Shown: piece by piece, positions 41,738-50,669 of the stretch
How positions within the stretch are numbered: position 1 is the stretch's first letter
Layout: each line of letters starts with the position of its first letter
Source of the DNA: Pseudomonas putida NBRC 14164
GTDB lineage: Bacteria > Pseudomonadota > Gammaproteobacteria > Pseudomonadales > Pseudomonadaceae
Direction of reading: 5' to 3'
Length of the DNA: 64,000 nucleotides
NCBI RefSeq assembly: GCF_000412675.1
Contig: NC_021505.1
Location: 3,776,501-3,840,500, forward strand
Made by a program: the position numbers and the translations under genes
Notes under the pieces: model-generated
What the model was told of the DNA's origin: nothing
What the model saw: the letters and a program-made list of their open reading frames with translations, nothing else
The model's database searches: none

Positions 41738-44143
41738 TCAGAAATCCCAGCGGGTGGTCACCATGACGTTGCGTGGCTCGCCGTAATAGCCACTGTAGAA
41801 CGTGGTATCCAGCGCACTGAGGTACTTGTTGTCGAACAGGTTGTTGACGTTCAGCGTGGTGGAAAGCTGGTCAGTAATCTGAAAACGGCCCATCAGGTTG
41901 AACACGGCGAACTGCCCTTGCTTGGCCTTGACGGTACCAAGCTCGGCAGGCGCGGCAGTGAAGTGCGTGCCGCTCTGCCAGTTCATGCCACCACCCACGG
42001 TCAGGCGGTCCAGCTCGGCCGGCAGGCGGTAGGTGGTCCACAGCTTGACCATGTTGGCCGGAAACACCGTGTTGATGCGCTCGCCGTCGGCATCCTTGAT
42101 GATGCTGTGGTTGTAGCTGGCGCTGAGGTTCCAGCCCGGCTGCAACTCACCGCTGGCTTCCACTTCGAAGCCACGCGTGGTGGCACCGGAAATCGCCTCA
42201 TAGGCCGCCGTGGTGGTACCTGGCACAACTCGGCCTGGGTCGACCACGGCAAGGTTGTCCTGCTTGATCTCGAACGCGGCGACGCTGGTTTGCAAGCGCC
42301 CGTCAAAATACTCGCTTTTCAGGCCGACTTCGTAGTTGTCGCCCTCGCGCGGCGCCAGCGTTGCGCCGCTGGCATCACGTACCGTCTGCGGCTTGAAGAT
42401 ACTGGTGTAGCTGGCATAGACCGAGTGAATGTCGTTCAGCGCGTAGACCACACCGGCATAGGGCGTTACCACGCCGCTTTCACGGTTACCCGGGATTTTG
42501 TTCGGCTGCGTGCTGAGGTCGTAGCGGTAGCGGTAGTTACTGACCCGGGCGCCCAGGATGAGCGACAGGTCGTCGGTGGGCCGCAGGCGCGTCGCCAGGT
42601 AGGTACCGCTCTGGTAGATGCTGGTATCGCCGTCGTAAAGCTTGCCGTTGGCGGTGTTGGGCTTGGTGGTGTAGTTGTCCCATGTGTAGAAGTTGACCCG
42701 GGTGCCCTCGATCGCGGTGCCGCGCAGCGGGTCGTGGTGGTTCTGGTAGCGGGAGAAGTTGTAGCCCAGCACCAGGTCATGTTCGCGGCCGAATGCCTGG
42801 AACGCCCCCTTGAGCTGCGCATCCACACCCACCTGCTTCTGCCATGTGCTGCCGGCGCCGCCGTACAGGCGCACGCCTTCGCCGGTCTGCTTGTCGGGGA
42901 AGCCCCAGCTGGCGGTGGCCAGGCGGTAGTCGTCGCGGTTGATGTACATCTGGTTCACTGCCAGCCGCAGGCTCCAGTCGTGGCCCAGTTTCTGTTCGAG
43001 GCTGGCGAAGGTGTTCAGTGCGTCCTGGGGGTTGCTGCTCCAGCGCGCGGCGCTATTGGTGGAGCGGGAAAAGTCGGTTTGCTCACCATTGCTGTAGAAC
43101 AGCGGGAACGCCACCGAGGACGAGCCCTCTGGCCGGTTGCGCTGATAGTCGGCGCCCACGGTGAGCAAGGTGGTGTCGCTGAGGTCGGCCTCAAGGATGC
43201 CGTAGAACACCTGCTTTTCCTGGTGGTAGTGGTCGACGAAGCTGTCGTTCTGCTGGTAGGCGGCAACCATGCGCCCGCGCACATTGCCGTTGGGGGTCAA
43301 CGGCCCGGACAGGTCGACCTCGGTGCGGTACTTGTTCCACGACCCCAGCCCAGCGCTGACATGCCCCTTGAACTCGGCGGTGGGGCGCTTGCGCACCAGG
43401 TTGATGGTGGCAGAAGGATCACCTGCGCCAGTCAGCAGGCCGGTGGCACCGCGCAGCACCTCCACATGGTCATAGATGGCCATGTCGGCGAGGCTTTGCG
43501 CCGACACCTGGCTGACGATATCAAGGGTGGTGGGAATGCCGTCGAACTGGTAGTTGTCTACCGAATAGCCACGCGAGTAGATGTTGAACCGCTCACTGCC
43601 CAGGCTTTGGACCGACAGGCCAGGGGTTTGCTGCAGCACTTCGGTGAGGTCGTTCAGGCCCTGGTCGTCCATGCGCTGGCGGGTGACCACGCTGATCGAC
43701 TGCGGCGTTTCCCGTGGCGACAGGTCAAGCCCTGTACCGGCGCGCGTAGTGCCCAAGGTGTAGGCACCGGTGCCGTCGGTGGTATTGCCATAACGCTGGC
43801 TGTCGATGTTGATAGCACCCAGTTCCAGCGCCATGCCGCTGGCCGGCGCGCCGATCAGGTAACCCTCACCCGCCCGCTGCAGCTGCAGACCAGAGCCGGC
43901 GAGCAGCTGTTGCAAGGCCTGGGCGACGCTCATGCGCCCTTGCACGGCCGCCGCCTGACGGCCCTCGGCAGCATCCGTGGAAAACAGGATGCGGGTGCCG
44001 GTCTGCTGGGCCAGGGCGTTTAGCGAGCGGTCCAGGCGTTGGGCCGGAATGTCCAGGCTGAAGGTGGCATCCTGCGCCTGGACGGTGGCGCAGGTCAGCA
44101 GGCTGGCAGCCAGCAGCGTCAGCGGTGAAAGGTGGTTACCCAT
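41738..44143 (-). CDS. TonB-dependent siderophore receptor with STN signalling domain
   Basis: An 801-residue outer-membrane receptor. The order is: signal peptide (~1-31, cut near VQAQ), STN domain (FSLDIPAQRLDRSLNALAQQ to GEGYLIG, ~34-110), plug (TPQSISVVTRQRMDDQGLND, VEVLRGATGLLTGAGDPSAT) and barrel ending in TTRWDF. The STN domain contacts the FecR-like protein encoded downstream in the cascade order sigma-antisigma-receptor. The ATG at 44143 has GGGGAA upstream; a TTG 8 codons earlier is less likely. A Fur-like box lies at 44213-44231. Confidence 0.93.
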   Translation of the reverse strand: MGNHLSPLTLLAASLLTCATVQAQDATFSLDIPAQRLDRSLNALAQQTGTRILFSTDAAEGRQAAAVQGRMSVAQALQQLLAGSGLQLQRAGEGYLIGAPASGMALELGAINIDSQRYGNTTDGTGAYTLGTTRAGTGLDLSPRETPQSISVVTRQRMDDQGLNDLTEVLQQTPGLSVQSLGSERFNIYSRGYSVDNYQFDGIPTTLDIVSQVSAQSLADMAIYDHVEVLRGATGLLTGAGDPSATINLVRKRPTAEFKGHVSAGLGSWNKYRTEVDLSGPLTPNGNVRGRMVAAYQQNDSFVDHYHQEKQVFYGILEADLSDTTLLTVGADYQRNRPEGSSSVAFPLFYSNGEQTDFSRSTNSAARWSSNPQDALNTFASLEQKLGHDWSLRLAVNQMYINRDDYRLATASWGFPDKQTGEGVRLYGGAGSTWQKQVGVDAQLKGAFQAFGREHDLVLGYNFSRYQNHHDPLRGTAIEGTRVNFYTWDNYTTKPNTANGKLYDGDTSIYQSGTYLATRLRPTDDLSLILGARVSNYRYRYDLSTQPNKIPGNRESGVVTPYAGVVYALNDIHSVYASYTSIFKPQTVRDASGATLAPREGDNYEVGLKSEYFDGRLQTSVAAFEIKQDNLAVVDPGRVVPGTTTAAYEAISGATTRGFEVEASGELQPGWNLSASYNHSIIKDADGERINTVFPANMVKLWTTYRLPAELDRLTVGGGMNWQSGTHFTAAPAELGTVKAKQGQFAVFNLMGRFQITDQLSTTLNVNNLFDNKYLSALDTTFYSGYYGEPRNVMVTTRWDF

Positions 44144-44212
44144 GTGTTCCCCATATGAACGATTCAAGTGACTTCATGGGGATGGCGGTTGGCCATGGGC
44201 GAATGTTGATGT

Positions 44213-44231
44213 GCCAATGAAAATAATTATC
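44213..44231 (-). promoter_or_regulatory. Fur-like box before the receptor gene
   Basis: On the minus strand GATAATTATTTTCATTGGC matches 14 of 19 positions of the consensus GATAATGATAATCATTATC. It lies about 70 bp upstream of the receptor ATG, so iron would repress the receptor separately from the sigma operon. Confidence 0.65.
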
Positions 44232-44248
44232 GGTTGCCTGTTCTGGCT

Positions 44249-44334
44249 CTTTCGCGGGTTTGCCCGCCCCCAGGATATCCGACCCATCGGATTCACCTCT
44301 GTAACCTGTGGGAGCGGGCAAGCCCGCGAAAAGG
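44249..44334. repeat. Inverted pair of REP elements
   Basis: Arms at 44249-44272 and 44305-44334 (TTTCGCGGGTTTGCCCGC / GCGGGCAAGCCCGCGAAA) lie between the FecR stop and the receptor promoter. Confidence 0.85.
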
Positions 44335-44347
44335 CCGGCGCAGGCGA

Positions 44348-45190
44348 TCAATCAACCCGGCCAATGACCAAGCCACCATCAGCCGCGCGCACCACCGTCA
44401 CAGGCAACACCGCTGGCAACTGATCCAGCAGTGCCCGCACCTGCCGGCTGTCGAACTCACCCGACAAGCGCAAACCCCCGGTACGTTCATCCGCCAGCCG
44501 CAATGGCACCTCGCTGTAGCGCTGCAAATCCACAACCGCATCGCGCAACGGTGTGCCGTCAAAACGCAACACCGAGCTGCGCCAGGCCTCCATCGCACCT
44601 GATGCCACGGCCTGCACCTCGCCCAACTCGCCAGCAGCAGCAAGCAGTTGCTGCCCGGCCCGCAGTGGTTGCACGCCGCCGTGTCCAATGCCGACCTCGA
44701 CCGCCCCCTCGAGCACCCCTACCCGCACGCCACGCACATCGCTGCGCACGTCGAACACCGTACCGATATCACGCACCCGCACGCCCTGGCTGTGCACAAT
44801 GAACGGCGCATCGGCATGCACTACGGTAAACCGCGCCTGCCCTTCGAGCAGTTCCAGCTGCCGGCTGCGCAGGTGCCGTTCAATCTGCAGGCGGCTACCC
44901 GAATCCAGCAGCACCTGGCTGCCGTCCGCCAGCACCAGCTCGCGCTGCGCGCCCACGGCCACCCTCACCTGCTCGGTATGCCAGGCAGGGTCCAGCCACC
45001 ACAGGCTGCCCGCCACCAGCAACGACAGCAGGCTGGCCTTGGCCGCCTTGCCGGCCTTGCGCCGGCGTGCGGTCATGGCTTTGCCTTCGGCGAGCAACGC
45101 CTCGCGGGACGCCACCCGCTCACGCAGGGCTTCGCTGAACACCTCCAACGGGTCGGCCTGGGCCTTGCTTTCACGCTTGCCCTGGCTCAT
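44348..45190 (-). CDS. FecR-family anti-sigma/sensor protein
   Basis: A 280-residue inner-membrane protein: an N-terminal cytoplasmic sigma-binding part (ALRERVASREALLAEGKAMTA), one membrane helix (SLLSLLVAGSLWWLDPAW, ~54-71), then the periplasmic FecR domain (LADGSQVLLDSGSRLQIERH, VRDIGTVFDVRSD). It relays ligand binding by the receptor to the ECF sigma factor. The N-terminus lacks the usual WxxxL helix of many FecR proteins and is Arg/Ala rich. It overlaps the sigma gene by 4 nt. Confidence 0.9.
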   Translation of the reverse strand: MSQGKRESKAQADPLEVFSEALRERVASREALLAEGKAMTARRRKAGKAAKASLLSLLVAGSLWWLDPAWHTEQVRVAVGAQRELVLADGSQVLLDSGSRLQIERHLRSRQLELLEGQARFTVVHADAPFIVHSQGVRVRDIGTVFDVRSDVRGVRVGVLEGAVEVGIGHGGVQPLRAGQQLLAAAGELGEVQAVASGAMEAWRSSVLRFDGTPLRDAVVDLQRYSEVPLRLADERTGGLRLSGEFDSRQVRALLDQLPAVLPVTVVRAADGGLVIGRVD

Positions 45191-45723
45191 GCCCGTGCCT
45201 CGCCATGCAGGCGCCGGGCCGGTTCCCAGCGGCTGGCGATGGTACGCATCGCCCGGTTGAAGTGCTGGGTGACCATGTTGACCGAAATCTCCAGCTCGGC
45301 GGCAATGTCACGCTGAGCCATGCCATGGATACGGTGCAGCAGGAACACCTGGCGCTGACGTGCCGGCAGGGCCTCGATGATCGCCAGCAGGGCATGCAGC
45401 TGCTGCTCGAAATCCAGCTCGCGGGCACCGTCCCAGCTGTCCAGGGCGGGTTCGTCATGGCTCGCGGCAGCCAGGTGAGCCGCACGCAGCGATTCGGCGC
45501 GCACCCGGTCGATGGCCCGGTTGAAGGTGACCTTGCGCAGAAATGCCAGCGGCAGCGAAATGCGCTGGCGGGGAGGCTTGTCGAGAATCTGCAGGTAGAC
45601 GTCATGCACCAGGTCGCGGGCAAAATGGCGGTCGCGAAAGCGCTGGCGGATGTAGCGAACCAGGTCGTCATAGTGCAACGCCAGCGCGTCGAGCAGTTCC
45701 TGGTTGGGCGGTGTATTAGACAT
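45187..45723 (-). CDS. ECF RNA polymerase sigma factor, FecI-like
   Basis: A 178-residue sigma factor with region 2 (YDDLVRYIRQRFRDRHFARD to LVHDVYLQI) and region 4 (LPARQRQVFLLHRIHGMAQR, DIAAELEISVNMVTQHFNRA). It directs transcription of the receptor gene on a FecR signal. I place the start at ATG 45723; an alternative at 45756 would cover the Fur box. That box at 45742-45760 is close to the start, so the mRNA leader must be short. Confidence 0.9.
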   Translation of the reverse strand: MSNTPPNQELLDALALHYDDLVRYIRQRFRDRHFARDLVHDVYLQILDKPPRQRISLPLAFLRKVTFNRAIDRVRAESLRAAHLAAASHDEPALDSWDGARELDFEQQLHALLAIIEALPARQRQVFLLHRIHGMAQRDIAAELEISVNMVTQHFNRAMRTIASRWEPARRLHGEARA

Positions 45724-45741
45724 GGAGGGCCGGCGCCAAGT

Positions 45742-45760
45742 GATAATGCTTCGCATTGTA
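45742..45760 (-). promoter_or_regulatory. Fur-like box before the ECF sigma gene
   Basis: On the minus strand TACAATGCGAAGCATTATC matches 14 of 19 positions of the Fur consensus, including the half site CATTATC. It is 19 bp upstream of the sigma ATG. Confidence 0.65.
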
Positions 45761-45788
45761 GAGGCGCAGACCTGTGTTTGTCTGCTAT

Positions 45789-45882
45789 GGCCTCATTGCC
45801 GGCAAGCCAGCTCCCACCAGGGTCACCACACGGCTGGGTACAGCTATCAACTGTGGGAGCTGGCTTGCCGGCGATGAGGCCG
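45789..45882. repeat. Inverted pair of REP elements
   Basis: Arms at 45789-45816 and 45853-45881 (GGCCTCATTGCCGGCAAGCC... / ...GGCTTGCCGGCGATGAGGCC) lie upstream of the ECF sigma promoter. Confidence 0.9.
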
Positions 45883-45922
45883 GAACTGACTACCTACGCG
45901 TGGAGTCAGTCCATGTATGCGC

Positions 45923-46096
45923 ATGCCCATGAAGCCCTACATCGCCCTCGCCATCCTGGCCCTCATCGGCGCCGCCGCCCTGCTCGGCTCGCCGTGGATG
46001 AACCAGCGCTTCCACATGCCCGCAGAAAAAGCCCAGGCCCAACAACGCGAAACGGCCGGGTCCCCAAGGGAGCCGGCCGTTTCCAGACACGAGTGA
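45923..46096 (+). CDS. Possible small membrane protein, 57 aa
   Basis: An ATG at 45923 (or 45929) opens a 57-codon frame: MPMKPYIALAILALIGAAAL, one strong hydrophobic helix, then a polar tail (AEKAQAQQRETAG). The tail codons overlap the hairpin at 46050-46082 that serves the opposite gene. There is no clear ribosome site. It is unlike its neighbours and unrecognised; it may be real because of the clean helix, but short GC-rich frames of this kind arise by chance. Confidence 0.35.
   Translation: MPMKPYIALAILALIGAAALLGSPWMNQRFHMPAEKAQAQQRETAGSPREPAVSRHE
46050..46082 (-). terminator. Terminator of the amino-acid permease gene
   Basis: AAACGGCCGG / CCGGCCGTTT is a perfect 10-bp stem with a 13-nt loop, 17 nt past the permease stop on the minus strand. 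The downstream tract is only moderately T-rich. Confidence 0.65.
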
Positions 46097-46099
46097 CGC

Positions 46100-47515
46100 T
46101 TAGTGCTGCTTGCTGCTGCCAGAGCGGATCTGGTGCACCACGCCCATTGCCACCACGACTGCCGCCGCGATACCGGTGGAAATAACCAGGATCTGGTAGT
46201 CAGGCATGAAGGCCATGGTTACCAGGGCGGCCACGATGAACGCGATCACCAGGTAGGTCAGCCACGGGAACAGCCACATCTTCAGGCGCACTTCCTTGCC
46301 TTCGGCAATCAGCTTGCGGCGCATGCGCAGTTGCGAGAAGGCAATCACCAGGTACACCAGCAGGGCGATCATCCCGGTGGTGTTCATCAAGGTATCCAGC
46401 ACGTCTTTCGGGCGCAGGGTCTCGCTGAAGTTGATCAGCGCACACACCACGGCCACGGCGCACGAGCCCATGATCGCGTACACCGGTACACCGGTGCCGG
46501 CACGGGTGATCTTGAAGAACGACGGCGCATCGCCACGCTGAGCCAGGGAGAACAGCATGCGCGAAGCGGTGTAGTGGCCCGAGATCAGGCAGCTGCTCAC
46601 CGAAGTCAGCACCACGAAGTTCATCAGCAGCTCGGCATACGGCACGCCCAGCAGTTCCAGGGTACGGCGATAGGCGCCATAGCCGGAAACGCCCAGGTGC
46701 GGGTCGTTCCACGGTACCAGGCAGACGATCAGGAAGATCGAACCGACGTAGAACAGGCAAACACGCCATACCACCGAGTTGGTGGCCTTGACGATCTGCG
46801 CGGCCGGGTCTTTGGCTTCGGAAGCTGCGATGGTGACAATTTCGGCGCCCAGGAAGGCGAACATCACCCCAAGCAGCGCACCGATCACGGTGGTGATGCC
46901 ATTGGGCATGAAGCCTTCGGCGGTGAGGTGGCTGATGCCACGCACTTCACCGAACTGCCACACGTTCATCACGGCAGCGGTACACACGATCAGGAAGCAG
47001 ACGATCGCGATCACCTTGATCAAGGCGAACCAGAACTCGAACTCACCGTAGTGCTTGACGTTGAAGAAGTTGACGGTGATCAGCAGCAGGGTCGTGGCCA
47101 GCACGAACACATTGACGCTAACGTCGGGGAAGAAGCCATGCAGGATCTTGCCCGCCACATAGGCTTCCCAGGCCATGAGGATGACCCAGTACCACCAGTA
47201 CAGCCAGCCAATGGTGAAACCGGCCCAGCGGCCAATGGCGCGGTCGGCGTAGGTGGAGAACGAGCCGGTGTCTGGCGAGGAAGTCGCCATTTCACCCAGC
47301 ATGCGCATGATCAGTACCACCAGGATGCCGCCCGCCAGGTAGGCCAGGACAGCGGCTGGGCCGGCGCTGTGGATCACGCTGCCGGAACCGACGAACAAGG
47401 CGCCGCCAATTACCCCGGCGATCGACATCATCGTCAGGTGGCGCGACTTCAGCGAGGCACTGAGCTTGCTCTCGTGCCCGCTTTTCGCGGTGGTGGTTGT
47501 GGATGTTGCGTCCAT
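46100..47515 (-). CDS. Amino-acid permease, APC family (GabP/AnsP group)
   Basis: A 471-residue, 12-helix transporter. It has the APC signature near the N-terminus (LKSRHLTMMSIAGVIGGALF, GSGSVIHSAGPAAVLAYLAG) and the loop EMATSSPDTGSFSTYADRAI. It most resembles gamma-aminobutyrate and related permeases. It is divergent from a MocR-type regulator, which commonly controls genes of GABA, taurine or other amino-compound use, so that regulator probably controls it. Substrate tentative. Confidence 0.88.
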   Translation of the reverse strand: MDATSTTTTAKSGHESKLSASLKSRHLTMMSIAGVIGGALFVGSGSVIHSAGPAAVLAYLAGGILVVLIMRMLGEMATSSPDTGSFSTYADRAIGRWAGFTIGWLYWWYWVILMAWEAYVAGKILHGFFPDVSVNVFVLATTLLLITVNFFNVKHYGEFEFWFALIKVIAIVCFLIVCTAAVMNVWQFGEVRGISHLTAEGFMPNGITTVIGALLGVMFAFLGAEIVTIAASEAKDPAAQIVKATNSVVWRVCLFYVGSIFLIVCLVPWNDPHLGVSGYGAYRRTLELLGVPYAELLMNFVVLTSVSSCLISGHYTASRMLFSLAQRGDAPSFFKITRAGTGVPVYAIMGSCAVAVVCALINFSETLRPKDVLDTLMNTTGMIALLVYLVIAFSQLRMRRKLIAEGKEVRLKMWLFPWLTYLVIAFIVAALVTMAFMPDYQILVISTGIAAAVVVAMGVVHQIRSGSSKQH

Positions 47516-47708
47516 CAGTTGTGTACCCCGTGCTTCTTTTTATCCAAGGAAAACCGTGAAACCCCGATGGCTGGCGGCTTCACCTGTACATCAGTGCTAA
47601 TGCGGGCAGGATGGTGTGAACGAACACACGCAGGCCCTCCATGGCGGCCTGCTGACGCGCCCCAGGACGACTGCCTGAAGCGAACTGAACATGCTTTATG
47701 TGGCGATA

Positions 47709-47736
47709 TCCGACACCTAATGTAAAAATGTCCGAC
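47709..47736. promoter_or_regulatory. Direct repeat, candidate MocR-family operator
   Basis: TCCGAC occurs at 47709-47714 and 47731-47736, 22 bp (two helical turns) apart, in the 325-bp gap between the permease and its divergent MocR-type gene. MocR proteins usually bind direct repeats. The rest of the gap (47516-47840) holds imperfect palindromes such as CTGTACAG but no gene. Confidence 0.45.
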
Positions 47737-47840
47737 GCAGAGAGCCATGCACAGTGGCATGAATCTCGCACTGCACTGTACAGGTCGCCCTTGCAGTACA
47801 CCCTGCAGACGCCAGGCGATACGCACCCTGAAGGCCCCGA

Positions 47841-49265
47841 ATGTTCGAATTACATCCAGACTCCTCCACCCCGCTGGTCAACCAGATCATCGACGGGTTG
47901 CGTGAGTTGATCGACAACCAGACCCTGAAGCCGGGCGCCAAGGTGCCGTCTATCCGCGCCTTTGCCGCGAGCTATTCGGTGAGTACTTTCACCGTGGTCG
48001 AGGCCTACGATCGCCTGGTCGCCCAGGGCCTGCTGGTGAGCCGTGGCAATGCGGGGTTCTTCGTCAACCGTGCGGCGGGCGAACTACTGGAACGGCACAA
48101 TACCGAGGCCGACGCCAGCCGACCAACGTTCAACTCCGAGTGGTACCTGCAGCAGATCTTCGAGATCCGCCAGTTGCCCTACAAACCGGGGTGCGGATGG
48201 TTGCCTAACGACTGGATGTACGAAGAAGGCCTGCGGCGTGGGCTGCGCCAGGTGGCGGGTAGCCCGCTGGAACTGTCGGGCTACGGCGACCCCATGGGCC
48301 TGATGGAGCTGCGTACGCTGACTGCGCAGAATTTGCAGCAAGAGCTTTCCATCGTCGCCAACCCGGCGCAGCTGATGCTCACCCACGGCGCCAGCCAGGC
48401 CCTGGACCTGGCCGCACGCACCCTGGTGCGCCCTGGCGATGTGGTGCTGGTGGACGACCCCGGCTACCCCAACCTGATGAGCATCCTGCGTACCCAGGGC
48501 GCGACGCTGGTCGGCGTGCCACGCACCCCGGCCGGCTACGACCTGAACCAGCTGGAACAATTGCTCACCCACCACCGCCCGACGGCGTTCTTCACCCAGC
48601 CGCACCTGCACAGCCCGACCTGCTCACGCACACCGCTGCCGCAGTTGCATCGCCTGCTGCAGCTGGCCAGCCAGCACGGCTTCCGCCTGGTGGAGAACAA
48701 CCTGTACGCCGACATGGTCGCCGAGCCGCAGCCATGCCTGGCCAGCCTCGACCACCTGCAGCAGGTGGTGTACGTAGGCAGCTACTCCAAGAGCATTTCG
48801 CCCAACGTGCGGGTCGGCTACATGCTGGCCAACCCCGAGCTGATGCAGAAACTGCTGCACCTGAAAATGCGCTCAGGCCTGACCACCTCGCAGGTGATGG
48901 AGCGTGTGGTGTACGCCGCGATCATCGACGGCCGCTGGCGCAAGCACCTCAAGCGCCTGCGCCAGCGGCTGGCCGAGGCGCATCAGGAAGTTGGCCGGCA
49001 TCTGCATCGATTGGGCTTCGAACTGTTCACCGAATCGGATGAAGGCATGTACATCTGGACCCGCCACCCGGCGATTCCGGACAGTGCCGCATTGCTGGAT
49101 GATGCGCTGGAGAAAGGCATCATGCTTGGGCCTGGGCAGTTGTTCATGGTCGATGCCAAAGCGACCGGGTGGATGCGCTTCAATGTGGCGTTCAGTACCG
49201 ACCCGGCGATGTGGGAGTTGCTGGAGAAGGTGTTCGTCAAGCATGTGCGCCGGGGTGGGATGTAG
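47841..49265 (+). CDS. MocR-type GntR regulator with aminotransferase domain
   Basis: A 474-residue protein: a GntR winged helix (~1-75, LVNQIIDGLRELIDNQTLKP, VSTFTVVEAYDRLVAQGLL) followed by a class I aminotransferase-like domain that binds PLP. The PLP Lys is in VYVGSYSKSISPNVRVGYM (~315). Such proteins sense amino compounds as PLP adducts and regulate a nearby transport or catabolic gene. The divergent permease is the likely target. Confidence 0.9.
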   Translation: MFELHPDSSTPLVNQIIDGLRELIDNQTLKPGAKVPSIRAFAASYSVSTFTVVEAYDRLVAQGLLVSRGNAGFFVNRAAGELLERHNTEADASRPTFNSEWYLQQIFEIRQLPYKPGCGWLPNDWMYEEGLRRGLRQVAGSPLELSGYGDPMGLMELRTLTAQNLQQELSIVANPAQLMLTHGASQALDLAARTLVRPGDVVLVDDPGYPNLMSILRTQGATLVGVPRTPAGYDLNQLEQLLTHHRPTAFFTQPHLHSPTCSRTPLPQLHRLLQLASQHGFRLVENNLYADMVAEPQPCLASLDHLQQVVYVGSYSKSISPNVRVGYMLANPELMQKLLHLKMRSGLTTSQVMERVVYAAIIDGRWRKHLKRLRQRLAEAHQEVGRHLHRLGFELFTESDEGMYIWTRHPAIPDSAALLDDALEKGIMLGPGQLFMVDAKATGWMRFNVAFSTDPAMWELLEKVFVKHVRRGGM

Positions 49266-49304
49266 TTCGCCACGACATCCTCAGCGTGGGTAAGGTTTGC
49301 AGGA

Positions 49305-49391
49305 ACTTGTGGGGCTTGTCCCGCGAAGGGGGCCATGCGATGCATGGCACCGGCTTTGCCGGTGTTCGCGGGGCACGCCCGCTCCCACAGC
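49305..49391. repeat. REP-like region between convergent genes
   Basis: TTGTCCCGCGAAGG...CGCGGGGCACGCCCGCTCCCAC contains diverged REP arms plus two small hairpins (GCCATGCGATGCATGGC and ACCGGCTTTGCCGGT). It probably ends both transcripts. Confidence 0.7.
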
Positions 49392-49399
49392 CCCCCTAT

Positions 49400-50638
49400 T
49401 CAATGAGTTATGTCGACACGGCCCGCCCGTGCCAGCACAGCGTTCAGCAGTACATCAGCGCCCTGTCGGGCATCATCAGGCAGCACGTCCTCAGCCTCGT
49501 TGTGGCTCAGTCCACCGACGCAGGGGATGAACACCATCGCCGTCGGGCAGTACCGCGCCAACAGGATGGCATCGTGACCCGCCCCGCTGACAATCGATTG
49601 CTGCGCATAACCAAGGCCGTCCACCGCTTGCTGCACGGCAGCCACGCAGTCGGCATCGAACGGGGTCGCCGGGCTCACCCAGTGGCGCTCGATACGCACT
49701 TGCAGGCCACGCTGGCTGGCGATGGCTTGCAGCTTCAGGGTCAGCTCGCGCTCCATGGCTTCGATGGCCTCGTCGCGGTGGTGGCGCAGGTCGACCGTGA
49801 ACTGCAGCAGGCCGGGAATGGTGTTGCGTGAGGACTTGGCAATGGAAAGCTCACCTACGGTGGTCAGGCCTTCGGGGGCAAAGTCCGCTGCCAGTTGCTC
49901 AACGGCCTGGATCATCCGCGCGGTGCCGTACAGCGCATCCTTGCGCAGCGGCATCGGCGTGGTGCCGGCGTGTGCCGCCATGCCCTCGACCGTCACGTCC
50001 AGCCAGCGGATGGCCTGGCCACCACTGACCACGCCAATGGCCTTGGCGTTGTCTTCAAGGATCGGGCCTTGTTCGATATGCGCCTCGAAATAGGCATCCA
50101 CCTCGCCGCCCAGCGGGCGTTGGCCGTCGTAGCCGGTGCGGTGCAGTTCATCGGCGACGCTGACGCCATCGGCATCGCGAATGGCCAGCGCCTCGGCCAG
50201 CGCGAGGCTGCCGGTGAACACCGCCGAGCCAAACATGGCCGGGGTGAAGCGCGCGCCCTCCTCGTTGGTCCATACGGCAATTTCCAGCGGCTTGCGGGTC
50301 TGGATGTCCAGATCGTTCAGGCGGCGCACCACCTCCAGGCCGGCCAGCACGCCATAGACGCCATCGAAACGGCCTCCTTCAGGCTGGGTGTCGAGGTGGC
50401 TGCCCATCATGACCGGGGCGGCATGCGGGTCACTGCCGGCACGGCGGGCGAACAGGTTGCCGATGGCATCTACCGACAGGCTAAGGCCCGCTTCGCGGCA
50501 CCAGTGGCTGAACAGTTCTCGGCCGGCTTTGTCCTCGTCGCTGAGGGCCAGGCGGCAGTTGCCGCCGCGGGCGGTGGCGCCGACTTCGGCCATGGCCATC
50601 AGGCTCGCCCACAGGCGTTCGCCATTGCTTTTCAACAT
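49400..50638 (-). CDS. M20-family amidohydrolase (N-carbamoyl amino acid / allantoate type)
   Basis: A 412-residue Zn-dependent hydrolase. Metal-site blocks are visible: MMGSHLDTQPEGGRFDGVYG (His and Asp ligands, ~77-96), WTNEEGARFTPAMFGS (Glu pair, ~127-142) and the late SGAGHDAILLARYCPTAM (His). It hydrolyses the C-N bond of an N-carbamoyl compound, such as beta-ureidopropionate, N-carbamoyl amino acid or allantoate. GGAG lies 9 nt before the ATG. An MHS transporter follows on the same strand upstream and probably imports the substrate. Confidence 0.88.
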   Translation of the reverse strand: MLKSNGERLWASLMAMAEVGATARGGNCRLALSDEDKAGRELFSHWCREAGLSLSVDAIGNLFARRAGSDPHAAPVMMGSHLDTQPEGGRFDGVYGVLAGLEVVRRLNDLDIQTRKPLEIAVWTNEEGARFTPAMFGSAVFTGSLALAEALAIRDADGVSVADELHRTGYDGQRPLGGEVDAYFEAHIEQGPILEDNAKAIGVVSGGQAIRWLDVTVEGMAAHAGTTPMPLRKDALYGTARMIQAVEQLAADFAPEGLTTVGELSIAKSSRNTIPGLLQFTVDLRHHRDEAIEAMERELTLKLQAIASQRGLQVRIERHWVSPATPFDADCVAAVQQAVDGLGYAQQSIVSGAGHDAILLARYCPTAMVFIPCVGGLSHNEAEDVLPDDARQGADVLLNAVLARAGRVDITH

Positions 50639-50669
50639 ATGCGGGTACTCCAGAATAGTTGGGGTTCGA

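Noticed and set aside
41918..44023. 701-codon frame antisense to the STN-type receptor
   Set aside because: Same reason: the receptor gene is clearly real, and the antisense protein shows no motif and extreme composition.
46103..47725. 540-codon plus-strand frame over the amino-acid permease
   Set aside because: Shadow frame of a 12-helix permease; His/Gln-rich with no motif.
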